A stretch of 64,000 bases of DNA. Origin: Sphingomonas montanisoli (GTDB lineage: Bacteria > Pseudomonadota > Alphaproteobacteria > Sphingomonadales > Sphingomonadaceae). Below are positions 51,781 to 62,718 of this stretch, piece by piece (the first letter of the stretch is position 1; each line of letters starts with the position of its first letter). The translations under genes were made by a program, and so were the position numbers. The notes beneath the pieces were generated by a model. The model did not search any database. It had not been told where the DNA came from and saw only the letters and a program-made list of their open reading frames with translations. The DNA is taken from the NCBI RefSeq assembly GCF_008274695.1, contig NZ_VTOU01000002.1, positions 682,001 to 746,000 on the forward strand. The letters run 5' to 3'.

Positions 51781-52434
51781 ATGGCTTATGCTGATCAACC
51801 GACGATGAGCCCCCGTAAGCTCGTGTCGATCGTTGCCGTGATCCTTCTTCATGTGGTCATCGGTTACGCTTTCGTTACGGGTCTGGCTTTCAATGTCGTC
51901 AAGAAGGTCGCCAAAGACCTGAACGTGGTGGATATCGCGGAGGAGGCTCCGCCTCCCGAGGATCTCCCGCCGCCGCCGCCACCTGAAACCAAGGTCGAGC
52001 CGCCGCCCGTCGTGGCGCCGCCTCCGATCGTTCAGGTTGCTCCCACCATTGCACCGCCGATCGTCTCGGTTCCGGTTGCGCCTCCGGTCGTCATCACGCC
52101 GACCGCACCCGTTGCGCCGCCGAAGCCGCAGGCTCCTGCCGTTGCTCTCAAGGCACGCGGCACGCCCGGTGAATGGGTGACGCCGGAGGATTATCCCTCG
52201 GGTGACATGCGCGCCGGCAACCAGGGCACCACTGGCTTCCGTCTGGAAGTCGATGCTGGTGGAAAGGTCACCAACTGCACTGTCACGTCGTCGAGCGGCT
52301 TCCCGTCGCTGGATACCAAGGCTTGCCAGATGCTGATGCGCCGTGCGCGCTTTAGCCCCGCGAAGAATACGGAAGGTCAGGGCGTACCTGCATCCTATTC
52401 GAACCGGGTGCGCTGGCAGATCCCGAACGATTAA
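51781..52434 (+). CDS. tonB: energy transducer TonB
   Basis: TonB carries proton-motive energy from ExbBD to outer-membrane receptors. The 217 aa product has an N-terminal TM anchor (about 14-34, IVAVILLHVVIGYAFVTGL), a Pro-rich periplasmic spacer (about 55-120) and the C-terminal TonB domain (TGFRLEVDAGGKVTNCTVTS ... ACQMLMRRARF). ATG 51781 is favoured; a TTG at 51760 would add seven residues. GAGGGAG lies at 51763-51769. It is first of tonB-exbB-exbD-exbD. Confidence 0.92.
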   Translation: MAYADQPTMSPRKLVSIVAVILLHVVIGYAFVTGLAFNVVKKVAKDLNVVDIAEEAPPPEDLPPPPPPETKVEPPPVVAPPPIVQVAPTIAPPIVSVPVAPPVVITPTAPVAPPKPQAPAVALKARGTPGEWVTPEDYPSGDMRAGNQGTTGFRLEVDAGGKVTNCTVTSSSGFPSLDTKACQMLMRRARFSPAKNTEGQGVPASYSNRVRWQIPND

Positions 52435-52523
52435 TCGGATGGTCGAAGCGGGCGGCCGCTGGTCGTCCGCCAGGCCGCTCAAGTCCACAAAGTTAAACGA
52501 GCTCGAGAGAAGGAAAGACATCA

Positions 52524-53240
52524 ATGGCTACCCCCCCCGCTGGCGGTAATCCGTACGGCCTCGGCGCTGCCCTCGAACAGGGCGGCATCATCGCGCAGAG
52601 CATCTTCGCGATCCTCGTGATCATGTCGGCCGCTTCGTGGTACATCATGTTCACCAAGCTGTTCGAGCAGCAGAAGATCCTGAACCAGGCGAAGAAGGCC
52701 CGCACCGTTTTCTGGCAGGCGCCCAGCCTGCGCGACGGCCAGGCCAAGCTCGAAGCCAACTCGGCCTATCGCCAGCTCGTCGACGACGGCCTGCTCGCCC
52801 AGGAACAGCACACCAAGCTGACCGACCCCGTCGACCAGCATGAGTGGCTGCTCGGTTCGCTCGCTCGCTCGCAGGGCGCGATCAACTCGAAGCTCGGCAA
52901 CGGCCTCGCGGTTCTCGCCACCGTCGGTTCGACCTCGCCGTTCGTCGGTCTGCTCGGTACCGTTATCGGTATTTACCGCGCACTCGTGAAGATCGGCGCT
53001 GCTGGTCAGGCTTCGATCGACGCCGTCGCCGGCCCGGTCGGTGAAGCGCTCATCATGACCGCGATCGGTCTCGTCGTCGCGGTTCCGGCCGTGCTCGGCT
53101 ACAACTGGCTGATCCGCCGCAACAAGGTCGTCGCGGAGCAGCTCGCTGCCTTCTCGACCGATCTGCACGGCTACATGGTTTCGGCCGGTGCGGTGAAGCC
53201 GGTCGTCGTCAAGGCGGCTCCGGCTCCGGTCAAGAAGTAA
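52524..53240 (+). CDS. exbB: ExbB-type (MotA/TolQ/ExbB) proton channel protein
   Basis: ExbB forms the pentameric ring of the TonB energising complex. The 238 aa product has three TM segments: about 13-40, 125-150 (VLATVGSTSPFVGLLGTVIG) and 165-195 (EALIMTAIGLVVAVPAVLGY). These regions carry the MotA/ExbB pore motifs. A Shine-Dalgarno AAGGAAAG is at 52511-52518. A hairpin right after the stop may reduce read-through to exbD. Confidence 0.94.
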   Translation: MATPPAGGNPYGLGAALEQGGIIAQSIFAILVIMSAASWYIMFTKLFEQQKILNQAKKARTVFWQAPSLRDGQAKLEANSAYRQLVDDGLLAQEQHTKLTDPVDQHEWLLGSLARSQGAINSKLGNGLAVLATVGSTSPFVGLLGTVIGIYRALVKIGAAGQASIDAVAGPVGEALIMTAIGLVVAVPAVLGYNWLIRRNKVVAEQLAAFSTDLHGYMVSAGAVKPVVVKAAPAPVKK

Positions 53241-53282
53241 GGAAGGTATCGGGGCGGGCTTCGCGGTCCGCCCCTCTTCCTT
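53241..53282 (+). promoter_or_regulatory. hairpin between exbB and exbD (possible attenuator)
   Basis: GGAAG (53241-53245) and GGGGCGG (53251-53257) pair with CCGCCCC (53268-53274) and CTTCC (53276-53280). The stem is strong but the following T run is short and mixed, so partial termination or 3' end protection is likelier than full termination. Confidence 0.5.
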
Positions 53283-53361
53283 CTGCTTGATGGACGGAGG
53301 GGCGTTCATGCCGGCAACAGACCGGCGGCCCGTTCCTCGAATGAGAATAGGATCCTAAACG

Positions 53362-53841
53362 ATGGCCATGAGTGCCGGCCCATCCGACGATGGCGCACCG
53401 ATGTCGGACATCAACACGACGCCGCTCGTGGACGTCATGTTGGTGCTGCTCATCATCTTCCTCATCACCGTTCCCGTCGTGATCCAGACGGTTCCCGTGA
53501 AGCTTCCTAGCGTTCGCTACGAAGCGACCACGACCAAGCCAGAGAACGTGGCTCTCTCGATCCGCGCAGCGTCGAACGGCGCATGCGAGGTCTATTGGGG
53601 CCAGACCAAGGTGACCGGGCAGGAACTGCTCGATCGCTCGGTCGCGAAGCTCAAGCGGGAAATCGACAAGCAGGGTGGCCCGTCGGCGCCCGGCCTGGAA
53701 CTCCCCGAAGTGCATATCCGTGGCGACATCAACACGCCGTACCGCTGCATCGGCGGCGCGATGGTGACGGTGCAGCGCGCGGGCTTCCAGCGCGTCGGCT
53801 TCATCTCGGAACCGCCCCCCGGCGGCAACGAGCGTCTCTGA
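53362..53841 (+). CDS. exbD: ExbD-type biopolymer transport protein (first copy)
   Basis: ExbD partners ExbB in proton-driven activation of TonB. The 159 aa product has an N-terminal TM helix with the essential Asp motif INTTPLVDVMLVLLIIFLIT (about 18-37) and a periplasmic C-terminal domain with a long Cys-containing segment (SNGACEVYWGQTKVTG). A second exbD follows after 24 bases; such pairs are common in sphingomonads and xanthomonads. Confidence 0.92.
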   Translation: MAMSAGPSDDGAPMSDINTTPLVDVMLVLLIIFLITVPVVIQTVPVKLPSVRYEATTTKPENVALSIRAASNGACEVYWGQTKVTGQELLDRSVAKLKREIDKQGGPSAPGLELPEVHIRGDINTPYRCIGGAMVTVQRAGFQRVGFISEPPPGGNERL

Positions 53842-53865
53842 TCACGCTTTCGAGGAGTAGATAAG

Positions 53866-54294
53866 ATGGCAATGGCAGCAGCCACCGCCGAAGGCGAACC
53901 GATGATGGACATCAACACGACGCCGTTGATCGACGTCATGTTGGTTCTTCTGATCATGTTCATCATCACCATCCCGATCCAGACGCACGCGGTGAAGCTC
54001 GATCTTCCGGTCGATCAGCCGAACGCCACGCCGCCGCCGGTCGACCCTGTGAAGAACAAGGTCACGATCGACGCGGCCGGCACGATCTTCTGGAACGGCA
54101 GCCCGATCGATCTCATCCGTCTGCGCCAGTATCTGGACATCACGCAGCAGATGAACCCGGTTCCCGAACTGCACCTGCAGCCGGATCCGCAGGCGCGCTA
54201 CGTCATCGTCGACGAAGTGCTCGCGGTGACCAAGCGGGCCAATGTCGAGAAGATGGGCTTCGTCGGTAACGAGGCTTATGCCGGCGCCTTCTAA
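53866..54294 (+). CDS. exbD: ExbD-type biopolymer transport protein (second copy)
   Basis: The 142 aa product has MMDINTTPLIDVMLVLLIMF (the conserved Asp in the TM helix, about 13-32). Its shorter periplasmic domain differs from the first copy, so it is a diverged paralog and not a recent duplicate. It closes the operon, followed by a strong terminator. Confidence 0.92.
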   Translation: MAMAAATAEGEPMMDINTTPLIDVMLVLLIMFIITIPIQTHAVKLDLPVDQPNATPPPVDPVKNKVTIDAAGTIFWNGSPIDLIRLRQYLDITQQMNPVPELHLQPDPQARYVIVDEVLAVTKRANVEKMGFVGNEAYAGAF

Positions 54295-54321
54295 GGCTCG
54301 GACATAGCTTACCAAGATCAA

Positions 54322-54348
54322 GGGCGGTCCTTCGGGGCCGCCCTTTTT
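54322..54348 (+). terminator. intrinsic terminator after exbD
   Basis: GGGCGGTCC (54322-54330) pairs with GGGCCGCCC-side bases (54335-54343) around a CTTCGG-type loop, followed by T5 (54344-54348). Confidence 0.88.
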
Positions 54349-54535
54349 CGTTGGGGCGTCACCATCGCGATGCCCTGTCCTACTCGACCTGAAGGCATTA
54401 CGTCATGCGCATGGCAAACACTGTCCGATATCCCCTCTCGTCGAACCCCCTGGTCGCGCCGGGGAAGCGATTCCGACGCAGACGTAGTGACAACTTCCAC
54501 AACTTCCGCGCGCTCGAAGTCGGATCGAATCGGCC

Positions 54536-55465
54536 GTGAAGGACGAACTCGACCGTCTGATCGACACCGCCCGTAACTGGCTTGGCGATGGGCATGGCGT
54601 CGCGATCGCGACCGTGATCGAAACCTGGGGTTCCGCCCCCCGTCGGCGTGGCAGTCACGCGCTCATCCGCGACGACGGGCTGTTCGAAGGATCGGTGAGC
54701 GGCGGTTGCGTCGAAGGCGATCTGTTGCTGCGCGCGCAGGAGATCGCCGTGAGCGGCGGCTTCGAACGGCGCGATTATGGCGTCGCCGATGATTCGGCCT
54801 GGCAGGTCGGATTGGCCTGCGGCGGCGAGATATCGGTGTTCGTTCAGGCGATCGCGGACAATGCCTTCGCGCCCGCATTGATCGATCGCATCGCTGTCGC
54901 GCGGGCCGGAGGCCGCGAACTCGTCCTCTCCACCGATCTCGCGACCGGCGTCACCCGCGAAGGCGAAGCGGAAGGCGCGTTCGTCAACGTCTATCCGCCC
55001 CGCCTGCGGATGATGATCGTCGGCGCGGTCCATATCGCGCAGGCACTCGTTCCGCTTGCCACGATCGCGGGATTTCAGCCGCTGATCGTCGATCCGCGCG
55101 ACGGTTTCGCGGCGTCCGCGCGCTTCGAGGCGATCGCGGTCGACACGCGTTGGTCGGATGAGGCGCTCGCCGACTGGCGGATCGACAGCGGCACCGCCGT
55201 CATCACGCTAACCCACGATCCCAAGATCGACGACCCCGCCTTGATCGCGGCGCTCGACAGCGACGCCTTCTACATCGCCTCGCTCGGTTCGCGCCGCACC
55301 CATGCCAAGCGGCGCGAGCGACTCGCCGCCGCCGGCTTCGACGAGGCCGCGATCGATCGGGTCCAGGGGCCCGCGGGGCTCTCGATCGGCGCCGTCAACC
55401 CGGCCGAGATCGCGGTGTCGATCCTCGCGGGGACTATCGCGGCGCTGCGCAAGCCACGCGCGTGA
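54536..55465 (+). CDS. XdhC/CoxI family molybdoenzyme maturation protein
   Basis: XdhC-type proteins bind the molybdenum cofactor and help sulfurate and insert it into xanthine dehydrogenase-like enzymes. The 309 aa product has the N-terminal ATVIETWGSAPRRRGSHALI, VSGGCVEGDL, and the C-terminal Rossmann part (MMIVGAVHIAQALVPLATIA; DAFYIASLGSRRTHAKRRER). It starts with GTG 54536. Its stop overlaps the MocA-like gene start (ATGA). No molybdenum hydroxylase gene is in the window. Confidence 0.9.
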   Translation: MKDELDRLIDTARNWLGDGHGVAIATVIETWGSAPRRRGSHALIRDDGLFEGSVSGGCVEGDLLLRAQEIAVSGGFERRDYGVADDSAWQVGLACGGEISVFVQAIADNAFAPALIDRIAVARAGGRELVLSTDLATGVTREGEAEGAFVNVYPPRLRMMIVGAVHIAQALVPLATIAGFQPLIVDPRDGFAASARFEAIAVDTRWSDEALADWRIDSGTAVITLTHDPKIDDPALIAALDSDAFYIASLGSRRTHAKRRERLAAAGFDEAAIDRVQGPAGLSIGAVNPAEIAVSILAGTIAALRKPRA

Positions 55466-56058
55466 TGACGGTCGGCGCGATCATCCTCGCCGCCGGCCTG
55501 TCGCGACGTATGGGCGCCGACAAACTTGCGGCTGATCTGAACGGCAAACCGCTGCTGGCGCATGCGATCGACGCGGTCGAGGCGGCGGGATTGCCGATGA
55601 TCCTGGCAATTCCTCCCCGGGATGGGGAGGGGGGCCATCCGAAGGATGGTGGAGAGGGATCGCCACCGGCGCGGGAAGGAATGGAAGTCCCCGATCACGC
55701 CTTGGGCATGGGCCACAGCATCGCCGCCGCGATCCGCGCGGTCCCTGCGGACTGGAGCGCCGCCCTCATCTGTCTCGGTGATATGCCGTTTGTCGCCCCC
55801 GCCACACTCCGCGCCCTGGCGGCGGCAGCACGGGAGGATCGGGTCATCGCCCCCGTCCACGAAGGCCAGCGCGGCAATCCGCTGGCGTGGGGGCGGGCTT
55901 TCTTCGCGCAACTTGCCGGCCTCACCGGCGACACGGGCGGCCGTGCGTTGCTGGCCGGGGTGGGGGAGCGGCTCATCCTGCTCCCCGTCGACGATCCCGG
56001 CGTGTCGATCGATGTCGACACGCCCGGGGCGCTTGCGGCGGCCCGGGCGCGTGTCTGA
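55462..56058 (+). CDS. MocA-like molybdopterin cytidylyltransferase family protein
   Basis: The 198 aa product has the nucleotidyltransferase motif AIILAAGLSRRMGADKL (about 6-22), ALICLGDMPFV (about 100-110) and GNPLAWGRAFF, so transfer of CTP or GTP to the cofactor is likely. It sits with xdhC. Residues of about 51-75 (IPPRDGEGGHPKDGGEG... to EGM) are translated from palindromic repeat DNA at 55612-55649 and look like an in-frame insertion. They stand between the core strand and GMGHSIAAAIRA, a loop close to the active site. Confidence 0.85.
   Translation: MMTVGAIILAAGLSRRMGADKLAADLNGKPLLAHAIDAVEAAGLPMILAIPPRDGEGGHPKDGGEGSPPAREGMEVPDHALGMGHSIAAAIRAVPADWSAALICLGDMPFVAPATLRALAAAAREDRVIAPVHEGQRGNPLAWGRAFFAQLAGLTGDTGGRALLAGVGERLILLPVDDPGVSIDVDTPGALAAARARV
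55612..55649. repeat. palindromic repeat inside the mocA-like gene
   Basis: CCTCCCC (55612-55618) pairs with GGGGAGG (55624-55630). CCATCC (55635-55640) pairs with GGATGG (55644-55649). The composite CCTCCCC...GGGGAGG...CCATCCGAAGGATGG is a known type of intergenic repeat in sphingomonads; here it lies wholly in the coding frame. Confidence 0.7.
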
Positions 56059-56060
56059 AC

Positions 56061-56951
56061 TTACTTCGCCGCGCGCGCCGGATGCAGGCTGGTGCCGGCG
56101 CGGCCGCCGCGCAGCGCGGTGACCCAGCTGATCGGGTTCCAGATCTTGCTGGTCCCGTCGAGCGAGAAGGTGATGAACTCGGCGCGGCCGCCGATATTCT
56201 CGAACGGCACGGGGCCGTCGAGCCCGTTGCGGTAGCTCGGCACGCGGCTGTCGGCCGACTGATCGCGATTGTCGCCCATCACGAACACCCGGTCCTCGGG
56301 GATGGTGATGGCAGGAAAATCGTCGATGTCGGGGAAGTAGCCGAGGTCGAGCGTATCGTAGCTGCGGCCGTTGGGCAGGGTCTCGCGGAAGCGCGGGATG
56401 GCGCAATAGGCCTTGCCGTCGGGGCCCGAAACCCGGAACTGCGCCACCTGCGGCTGATCGCACGGCACGTTCGGGTCGATCGCTATCATCGCCGGCGCCT
56501 CGGGCGTGCGTTTTACGGGCACGCCGTTGATCACCACGGTACCGCCACGCACTTCGATCCGGTCGCCGGGCAGGCCGATGACGCGCTTGATGAAGTCGGT
56601 GTCGGCCTGCGGGGGCTTCAGGATCACGATGTCGCCGCGCTCGGGCAGCCGCCCGAACACGCGGCCCCGAATGAAGGGCAGCACGTGGAAGCTGGGCGAA
56701 ACATAGGACCAGCCGTACGGATATTTTGTCACGACCAGACGATCGCCGGTGATCAAAGTCGGCATCATCGATTCGGACGGGATGTAGAAGGGCTTGGCGA
56801 TGAAGCTGTGGAAGCCGAGCACCGCCAGGATCAGCCACAATATGCCGCGCGCCTCGCCGAACCAGTCGGTCTTGGGCTTGTCGGCCTTCGTCTCGGTGAC
56901 GGGGGTCGGCTCGACCGAACTGGTCGAAACCTCGATAGGCTGATCGCTCAC
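56061..56951 (-). CDS. lepB: signal peptidase I
   Basis: LepB cleaves signal peptides at the outer face of the inner membrane. From GTG 56951 it is 296 aa, with a strong GAGGAGAGG just upstream; an ATG at 56981 in the same frame overlaps acpS by 17 bases and has no such site. One TM segment is near 36-52. The catalytic Ser is in IPSESMMPTL, the Lys in DFIKRVIGLPGDRIE, and MGDNRDQSADSR is the conserved box E. rnc and era, which often follow lepB, are not downstream here. Confidence 0.93.
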   Translation of the reverse strand: MSDQPIEVSTSSVEPTPVTETKADKPKTDWFGEARGILWLILAVLGFHSFIAKPFYIPSESMMPTLITGDRLVVTKYPYGWSYVSPSFHVLPFIRGRVFGRLPERGDIVILKPPQADTDFIKRVIGLPGDRIEVRGGTVVINGVPVKRTPEAPAMIAIDPNVPCDQPQVAQFRVSGPDGKAYCAIPRFRETLPNGRSYDTLDLGYFPDIDDFPAITIPEDRVFVMGDNRDQSADSRVPSYRNGLDGPVPFENIGGRAEFITFSLDGTSKIWNPISWVTALRGGRAGTSLHPARAAK

Positions 56952-56964
56952 CGCGATCCTCTCC

Positions 56965-57366
56965 TCAAAGCGGGCGCGCATACAGGATGACGAACGCCTG
57001 CGCCCAGGGATGATCGTCCGTCATCGTCAAATGAACGTCCACCGCGTGGCCCGGTGGCGTCAGCGCGTCAAGCCTCGCCTTGGCCCCGTTCGACAAATGC
57101 AATGTGGGGGCGCCGGACGGCATGTTCACCACGCCGATGTCCTTCATATAGACGCCGGCCTTGAAGCCGGTGCCAACAGCCTTGCTGAACGCCTCCTTCG
57201 CCGCGAATCGCTTGGCATAAGTTCCGGCGCGCGTGAACGGGCGCTTCTCGGCTTTCTTGTGCTCGATCTCGGTGAAGACGCGCTGGATGAATCGGTCGCC
57301 GAAGCGATCGAGCGAGGCCTGGATCCGCTCGATATTGCACAGGTCGGATCCAATCCCGATGATCAT
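56965..57366 (-). CDS. acpS: holo-ACP synthase
   Basis: AcpS moves 4'-phosphopantetheine from CoA to acyl carrier protein. The 133 aa product has the signature [13 protein letters not shown] (3-15) with the metal-binding Asp, and [16 protein letters not shown] (about 52-67) with the Glu. Its start overlaps the pdxJ stop (ATGA); it is third in pyrE-pdxJ-acpS-lepB. Confidence 0.96.
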   Translation of the reverse strand: MIIGIGSDLCNIERIQASLDRFGDRFIQRVFTEIEHKKAEKRPFTRAGTYAKRFAAKEAFSKAVGTGFKAGVYMKDIGVVNMPSGAPTLHLSNGAKARLDALTPPGHAVDVHLTMTDDHPWAQAFVILYARPL

Positions 57367-58091
57367 CCGCGCGCCTCGTCCATCAGGCCGCGCATCCGCT
57401 GCACGACGGGGCCAAGCCCTTCGAAGATCGCCTCGCCGATCAGGAAGTGGCCGATGTTGAGTTCGGCGATCTGCGGGATGGCGGCGATCGGCTGGACATT
57501 GTCGAAGGTCAGGCCGTGGCCGGCGTGCGGTTCGATCCCGTTCTTGGCGGCGAGCGCCGCTGCGTCGGCGATCCGGCGCAGCTCGACGGCGCGTTCCTCG
57601 CCCTCGCTATGCGCGTAGCGACCGGTGTGGAACTCGACCACCGGCGCGCCCAGCGACAGCGCCGCCTCGATCTGGCGGGGGTCAGGCTCGATGAACAGGC
57701 TCACACGGATGCCGGCATCCTTCAGCCGGGTGATCAGCGGCTGAAGGTGATTGTGCTGGCCGGCGGCGTTCAGGCCGCCCTCGGTCGTCACTTCCTCGCG
57801 CCGCTCGGGCACGATGCACGCGGCGTGGGGGCGATGCTTGAGCGCGATCGCCAGCATCTCCTCGGTCGCCGCCATCTCCATGTTGAGGGGCAGGGCGATC
57901 GCGCCGATCAGATGGGCGATGTCCTGATCGATGATGTGGCGACGATCCTCGCGCAGATGCGCGGTGATGCCGTCGGCCCCGGCTTCCTGCGCGACGATCG
58001 CGGCGCGGATCGGATCGGGATAGGCGCCGCCGCGCGCATTCCGAATCGTGGCGACGTGATCGATGTTTACGCCCAGGCGGAGGTGGCTCAC
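57363..58091 (-). CDS. pdxJ: pyridoxine 5'-phosphate synthase
   Basis: PdxJ condenses 1-deoxyxylulose 5-phosphate with 3-amino-2-oxopropyl phosphate to form pyridoxine 5'-phosphate (DXP-dependent B6 pathway). The 242 aa product opens [20 protein letters not shown] and has [12 protein letters not shown] and the C-terminal [24 protein letters not shown] overlaps join it to pyrE upstream and acpS downstream. pdxJ-acpS-lepB is a conserved alphaproteobacterial order. Confidence 0.97.
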   Translation of the reverse strand: MSHLRLGVNIDHVATIRNARGGAYPDPIRAAIVAQEAGADGITAHLREDRRHIIDQDIAHLIGAIALPLNMEMAATEEMLAIALKHRPHAACIVPERREEVTTEGGLNAAGQHNHLQPLITRLKDAGIRVSLFIEPDPRQIEAALSLGAPVVEFHTGRYAHSEGEERAVELRRIADAAALAAKNGIEPHAGHGLTFDNVQPIAAIPQIAELNIGHFLIGEAIFEGLGPVVQRMRGLMDEARG

Positions 58092-58672
58092 GGCTTGGCC
58101 CTGCTGCCGGGCTTCACCGCCGGGATCGCCGCCAGCTCGGGCGGCAGCGCGTCGGGCGCATAGGTCGGCACTTCGAGTCGAATCAGCGGGAAGAAGGGGA
58201 CGCCGAGATCGGCGGTGCCGTTCGACCTGTCGATCAAAGATGCCGCCGCGATCACCTCGCCCCCCGCTTCGGCAACGGCCTTGATCGCCTCGCGCGACGA
58301 CAGGCCGGTCGTGACGACGTCCTCCATCAGCAGCACCTTCTGTCCCGGATTGAGGCGAAAGCCGCGGCGCAGTCCGAAAACGCCGTCGGGCCGTTCGACG
58401 AACATCGCGTCGAGGCCCAGCACCCGGCCCATTTCATGGCCCGCAATCACCCCGCCCATCGCGGGCGAGACGACGGCTTCGAGCTGGATCTTGATCTTGT
58501 CGGGGATCTTGAGCGCCAGCGCCTGCGCGAGTCTTTCACCCCGCGCGGGGTTCATAAGAACGCGCGCGCACTGCAGATAGCGTGGGCTCCGCAGCCCCGA
58601 AGACAGGATGAAATGCCCTTCGAGCAGCGCCTCGGCCTCACGGAACTCGGCCAGCACCTCTTCGTCGGTCAT
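58088..58672 (-). CDS. pyrE: orotate phosphoribosyltransferase
   Basis: PyrE forms OMP from orotate and PRPP. The 194 aa product from ATG 58672 has [20 protein letters not shown] and the PRPP-binding motif [20 protein letters not shown] (about 112-131). The frame is open further upstream but the family N-terminus begins at this Met. It leads the pyrE-pdxJ-acpS-lepB operon. It is divergent from ctaC with 199 bases between them. Confidence 0.95.
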   Translation of the reverse strand: MTDEEVLAEFREAEALLEGHFILSSGLRSPRYLQCARVLMNPARGERLAQALALKIPDKIKIQLEAVVSPAMGGVIAGHEMGRVLGLDAMFVERPDGVFGLRRGFRLNPGQKVLLMEDVVTTGLSSREAIKAVAEAGGEVIAAASLIDRSNGTADLGVPFFPLIRLEVPTYAPDALPPELAAIPAVKPGSRAKP

Positions 58673-58871
58673 TCGATATCCCCCGTTCGGCTTCCAATAT
58701 CGCCGCTTTGCAGCATCGGCCCAGATAGGCGTGTGCGATAATCGCTTCAACTGCTTGCATTCCGCGCCATCCAGTGCTTGAGGGCGCGGGGAGCGACGCC
58801 TATAAGGCGCTCGATTTTCGACGGGCCCGATAACAAAGCCGTGGGTTTCCGCCGCGTTGACCGGGGGTAAG

Positions 58872-59894
58872 ATGAAGACGTTCAAGACGATGATCATGGG
58901 GCTGGCGCTGGCCCTCGCCCCCGCGGCGGCGATGGCGCAGGACGCGGCGCCCGCCGCTCCCGCCGCTGCGCCTGCAGCACCCGTAGCCGGGGCAGAGGCT
59001 GCGGTTGCCAAGCCCGCCTTCCAGCATATGGCGCCCACCGCGGACATCGGTCAGCCGATCCCGGGCGGCTTCAAGCTTCAGCCGCAGGTCACCCAGATCG
59101 GGCACGACGCGCAGTGGATGCATGACTCCCTGCTGATGCCGATCATGACGATCATGTCGATCTTCGTGCTGATGCTGCTGATCTGGGTGGCGATTCGCTA
59201 CCGCGCCGCCGCCAACCCGGTGCCGTCGAAGACCAGCCACAACACGCTGATCGAGGTCGTCTGGACGCTCGCTCCGGTCCTGATCCTGCTCGTGATCGCG
59301 GTCCCCTCGATCCGCCTGCTCGCGCATCAATATGCGCAGCCCAAGGCGGACGTGACGATCAAGGTGATCGGCAACCAGTGGTACTGGACCTATCAGTATC
59401 CGGATAATGGCGACTTCGAACTGGTTTCGAACCTGCTGCCCGAAGACAAGCGCAAGCCCGAGGATGGCCCCCGCCTTCTCGCGGTCGACGAGCGCGTCGT
59501 CGTGCCGGTCAACCGTGTCGTGAAGCTCATCGTCACCTCGAACGACGTGATCCACAGCTTCGCGGTTCCCGCGTTCTGGACCAAGATGGACGCCGTCCCC
59601 GGCCGCCTGAACGAAACCTGGTTCAAGGCCGAGAAGGAAGGCCTCTATTTCGGCCAGTGTTCGGAACTGTGCGGCGCGCGCCACGGCTATATGCCGATCG
59701 CGGTCGAGGTCGTGTCCGACGCGAAGTACGCCGAATGGGTCCGTTCGAAGGGTGGCAAGATGCCGGGTGAGGGCGAGGCCGCTGCGGCCCCGGCCGCTGC
59801 TCCGGCCGCCGCCGTTGCGGCCCCCGCCGAGACGGCCCCGGCCGGCGACAACGTCGCCGAGCCTGCCGCCACTTCTCAGCCCGCGCAGAATTAA
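58872..59894 (+). CDS. ctaC: cytochrome c oxidase subunit II
   Basis: Subunit II receives electrons from cytochrome c through the CuA centre. The 340 aa product has a signal peptide (about 1-23), an Ala-rich segment, two TM helices (about 87-110 and 130-152), and the cupredoxin domain with [12 protein letters not shown] and the CuA site [15 protein letters not shown] Pro/Ala tail ends it. ATG 58872 is chosen; GGGGGTAAG precedes it. It is first of ctaC-ctaD-ctaB-small-ctaG-ctaE. Confidence 0.97.
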   Translation: MKTFKTMIMGLALALAPAAAMAQDAAPAAPAAAPAAPVAGAEAAVAKPAFQHMAPTADIGQPIPGGFKLQPQVTQIGHDAQWMHDSLLMPIMTIMSIFVLMLLIWVAIRYRAAANPVPSKTSHNTLIEVVWTLAPVLILLVIAVPSIRLLAHQYAQPKADVTIKVIGNQWYWTYQYPDNGDFELVSNLLPEDKRKPEDGPRLLAVDERVVVPVNRVVKLIVTSNDVIHSFAVPAFWTKMDAVPGRLNETWFKAEKEGLYFGQCSELCGARHGYMPIAVEVVSDAKYAEWVRSKGGKMPGEGEAAAAPAAAPAAAVAAPAETAPAGDNVAEPAATSQPAQN

Positions 59895-61595
<1,701 letters not shown>

Positions 61596-61622
61596 TCGGC
61601 TCGGACTTTGAAGGAATGAGGG

Positions 61623-61656
61623 GCCGCCGCTTCGACGATATCGTCAAAGCGGCGGC
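61623..61656. repeat. 34-bp near-perfect palindrome between ctaD and ctaB
   Basis: GCCGCCGCTTCGACGAT (61623-61639) is followed at once by its inverse, ATCGTCAAAGCGGCGGC (61640-61656), with a single mismatch. A few bases after ctaD, it would form a strong stem in RNA. There is no clear T run. Confidence 0.7.
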
Positions 61657-61681
61657 TTCGGTTAGGGACTAGCGTAAGATA

Positions 61682-62590
61682 ATGGCGAGCCAGCCTTTCT
61701 CCGGAACCCAGACGACCACCGCCGAATGGCGCGATTTCGTCGCACTGCTCAAGCCGCGCGTCCTGACGCTCGTCGTCTTCACTGGCCTGTGCGGGCTGCT
61801 TGCGGCTCCTGCCCACATCAATCCGGTGCTGGGTTTCACCGCCGTTCTCTGTATCGCCCTGGGCGCAGGCGCGGCCGGCGCGCTGAACCAGTGGTATGAG
61901 GCTGATATCGATGCGGTGATGAAGCGCACCGCGGATCGCCCGCTTCCCGCCGGCCGGATGGATCGCCAGACCGCGCTCCACTTTGGTGTCGGCCTCGCCG
62001 CCTTCTCGGTCCTGCTGATGGGCCTGGCGGTCAACGTTCTGTCGGCTGCGATCCTGGCGGTCTCGATCCTTTTCTACGTCGTCGTCTATACGATCTGGCT
62101 CAAGCGCCGGACCCCGCAGAACATCGTGATCGGTGGTGCTGCGGGCGCGTTTCCCGTGATGATCGGCTGGGCAGCGGCGACGGGTCGGGTGGAGATGCTC
62201 CCCGTCCTGATGTTCGCGACGGTGTTCCTGTGGACGCCGCCGCATTTCTGGTCGCTCGCGCTGTTCATCAACTCGGACTATGCGCGCGCCGGCGTGCCGA
62301 TGCTGCCTGCGGTGGCGGGCCAGCGCGTCACCCGTATCCAGCAACTGCTCTACACGCTGCCGATGGTCGCTTCGGCTGTCGCGCCCTGGCCGCTGGGTCT
62401 GACCGGCGCGATCTACGGCGTCGGCACCGCGATCCTTTCGGGAATCTTCCTGCTGCTATCGATTCGCGTCGGCTTCAGCCGTGTGTCCGATCCTGCCGCG
62501 ATGAAGGCCGAACGCCATTTGTTCGCCTTCTCGATCGCCTATCTCTTCGCGATCTTCGGCCTCCTCGTTGCCGACAAGGTGTTTGCATGA
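61682..62590 (+). CDS. ctaB: protoheme IX farnesyltransferase (heme O synthase)
   Basis: CtaB makes heme O, a step toward heme A for the oxidase. The 302 aa integral membrane protein has the prenyltransferase motif [20 protein letters not shown] (about 70-89) with the Asp-rich site, and [18 protein letters not shown] near the C-terminus. The stop overlaps the small gene start (ATGA). The 86-base gap before it holds a palindrome. Confidence 0.96.
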   Translation: MASQPFSGTQTTTAEWRDFVALLKPRVLTLVVFTGLCGLLAAPAHINPVLGFTAVLCIALGAGAAGALNQWYEADIDAVMKRTADRPLPAGRMDRQTALHFGVGLAAFSVLLMGLAVNVLSAAILAVSILFYVVVYTIWLKRRTPQNIVIGGAAGAFPVMIGWAAATGRVEMLPVLMFATVFLWTPPHFWSLALFINSDYARAGVPMLPAVAGQRVTRIQQLLYTLPMVASAVAPWPLGLTGAIYGVGTAILSGIFLLLSIRVGFSRVSDPAAMKAERHLFAFSIAYLFAIFGLLVADKVFA

Positions 62591-62718
62591 TCGATTATAC
62601 GCCCGAGCAGCAGGCCGAGATTCGCCGCAAGCAGAAGTCGCGTGCGGTCGTCACCGCCGTGATTCTCGGCGGGCTCGTCATCCTCTTTTACGCGATTTCG
62701 ATCGCCAAGATGCTGTGA
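62587..62718 (+). CDS. small single-TM protein between ctaB and ctaG
   Basis: A 43 aa product: a charged N-terminus ([20 protein letters not shown]) and one TM helix (about 21-41). It overlaps ctaB by ATGA and ctaG by GTGA. Such small genes sit in this position in many alphaproteobacterial cta operons (often called ctaF or coxF) and are thought to aid oxidase assembly; no biochemical role is shown here. Confidence 0.8.
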   Translation: MIDYTPEQQAEIRRKQKSRAVVTAVILGGLVILFYAISIAKML

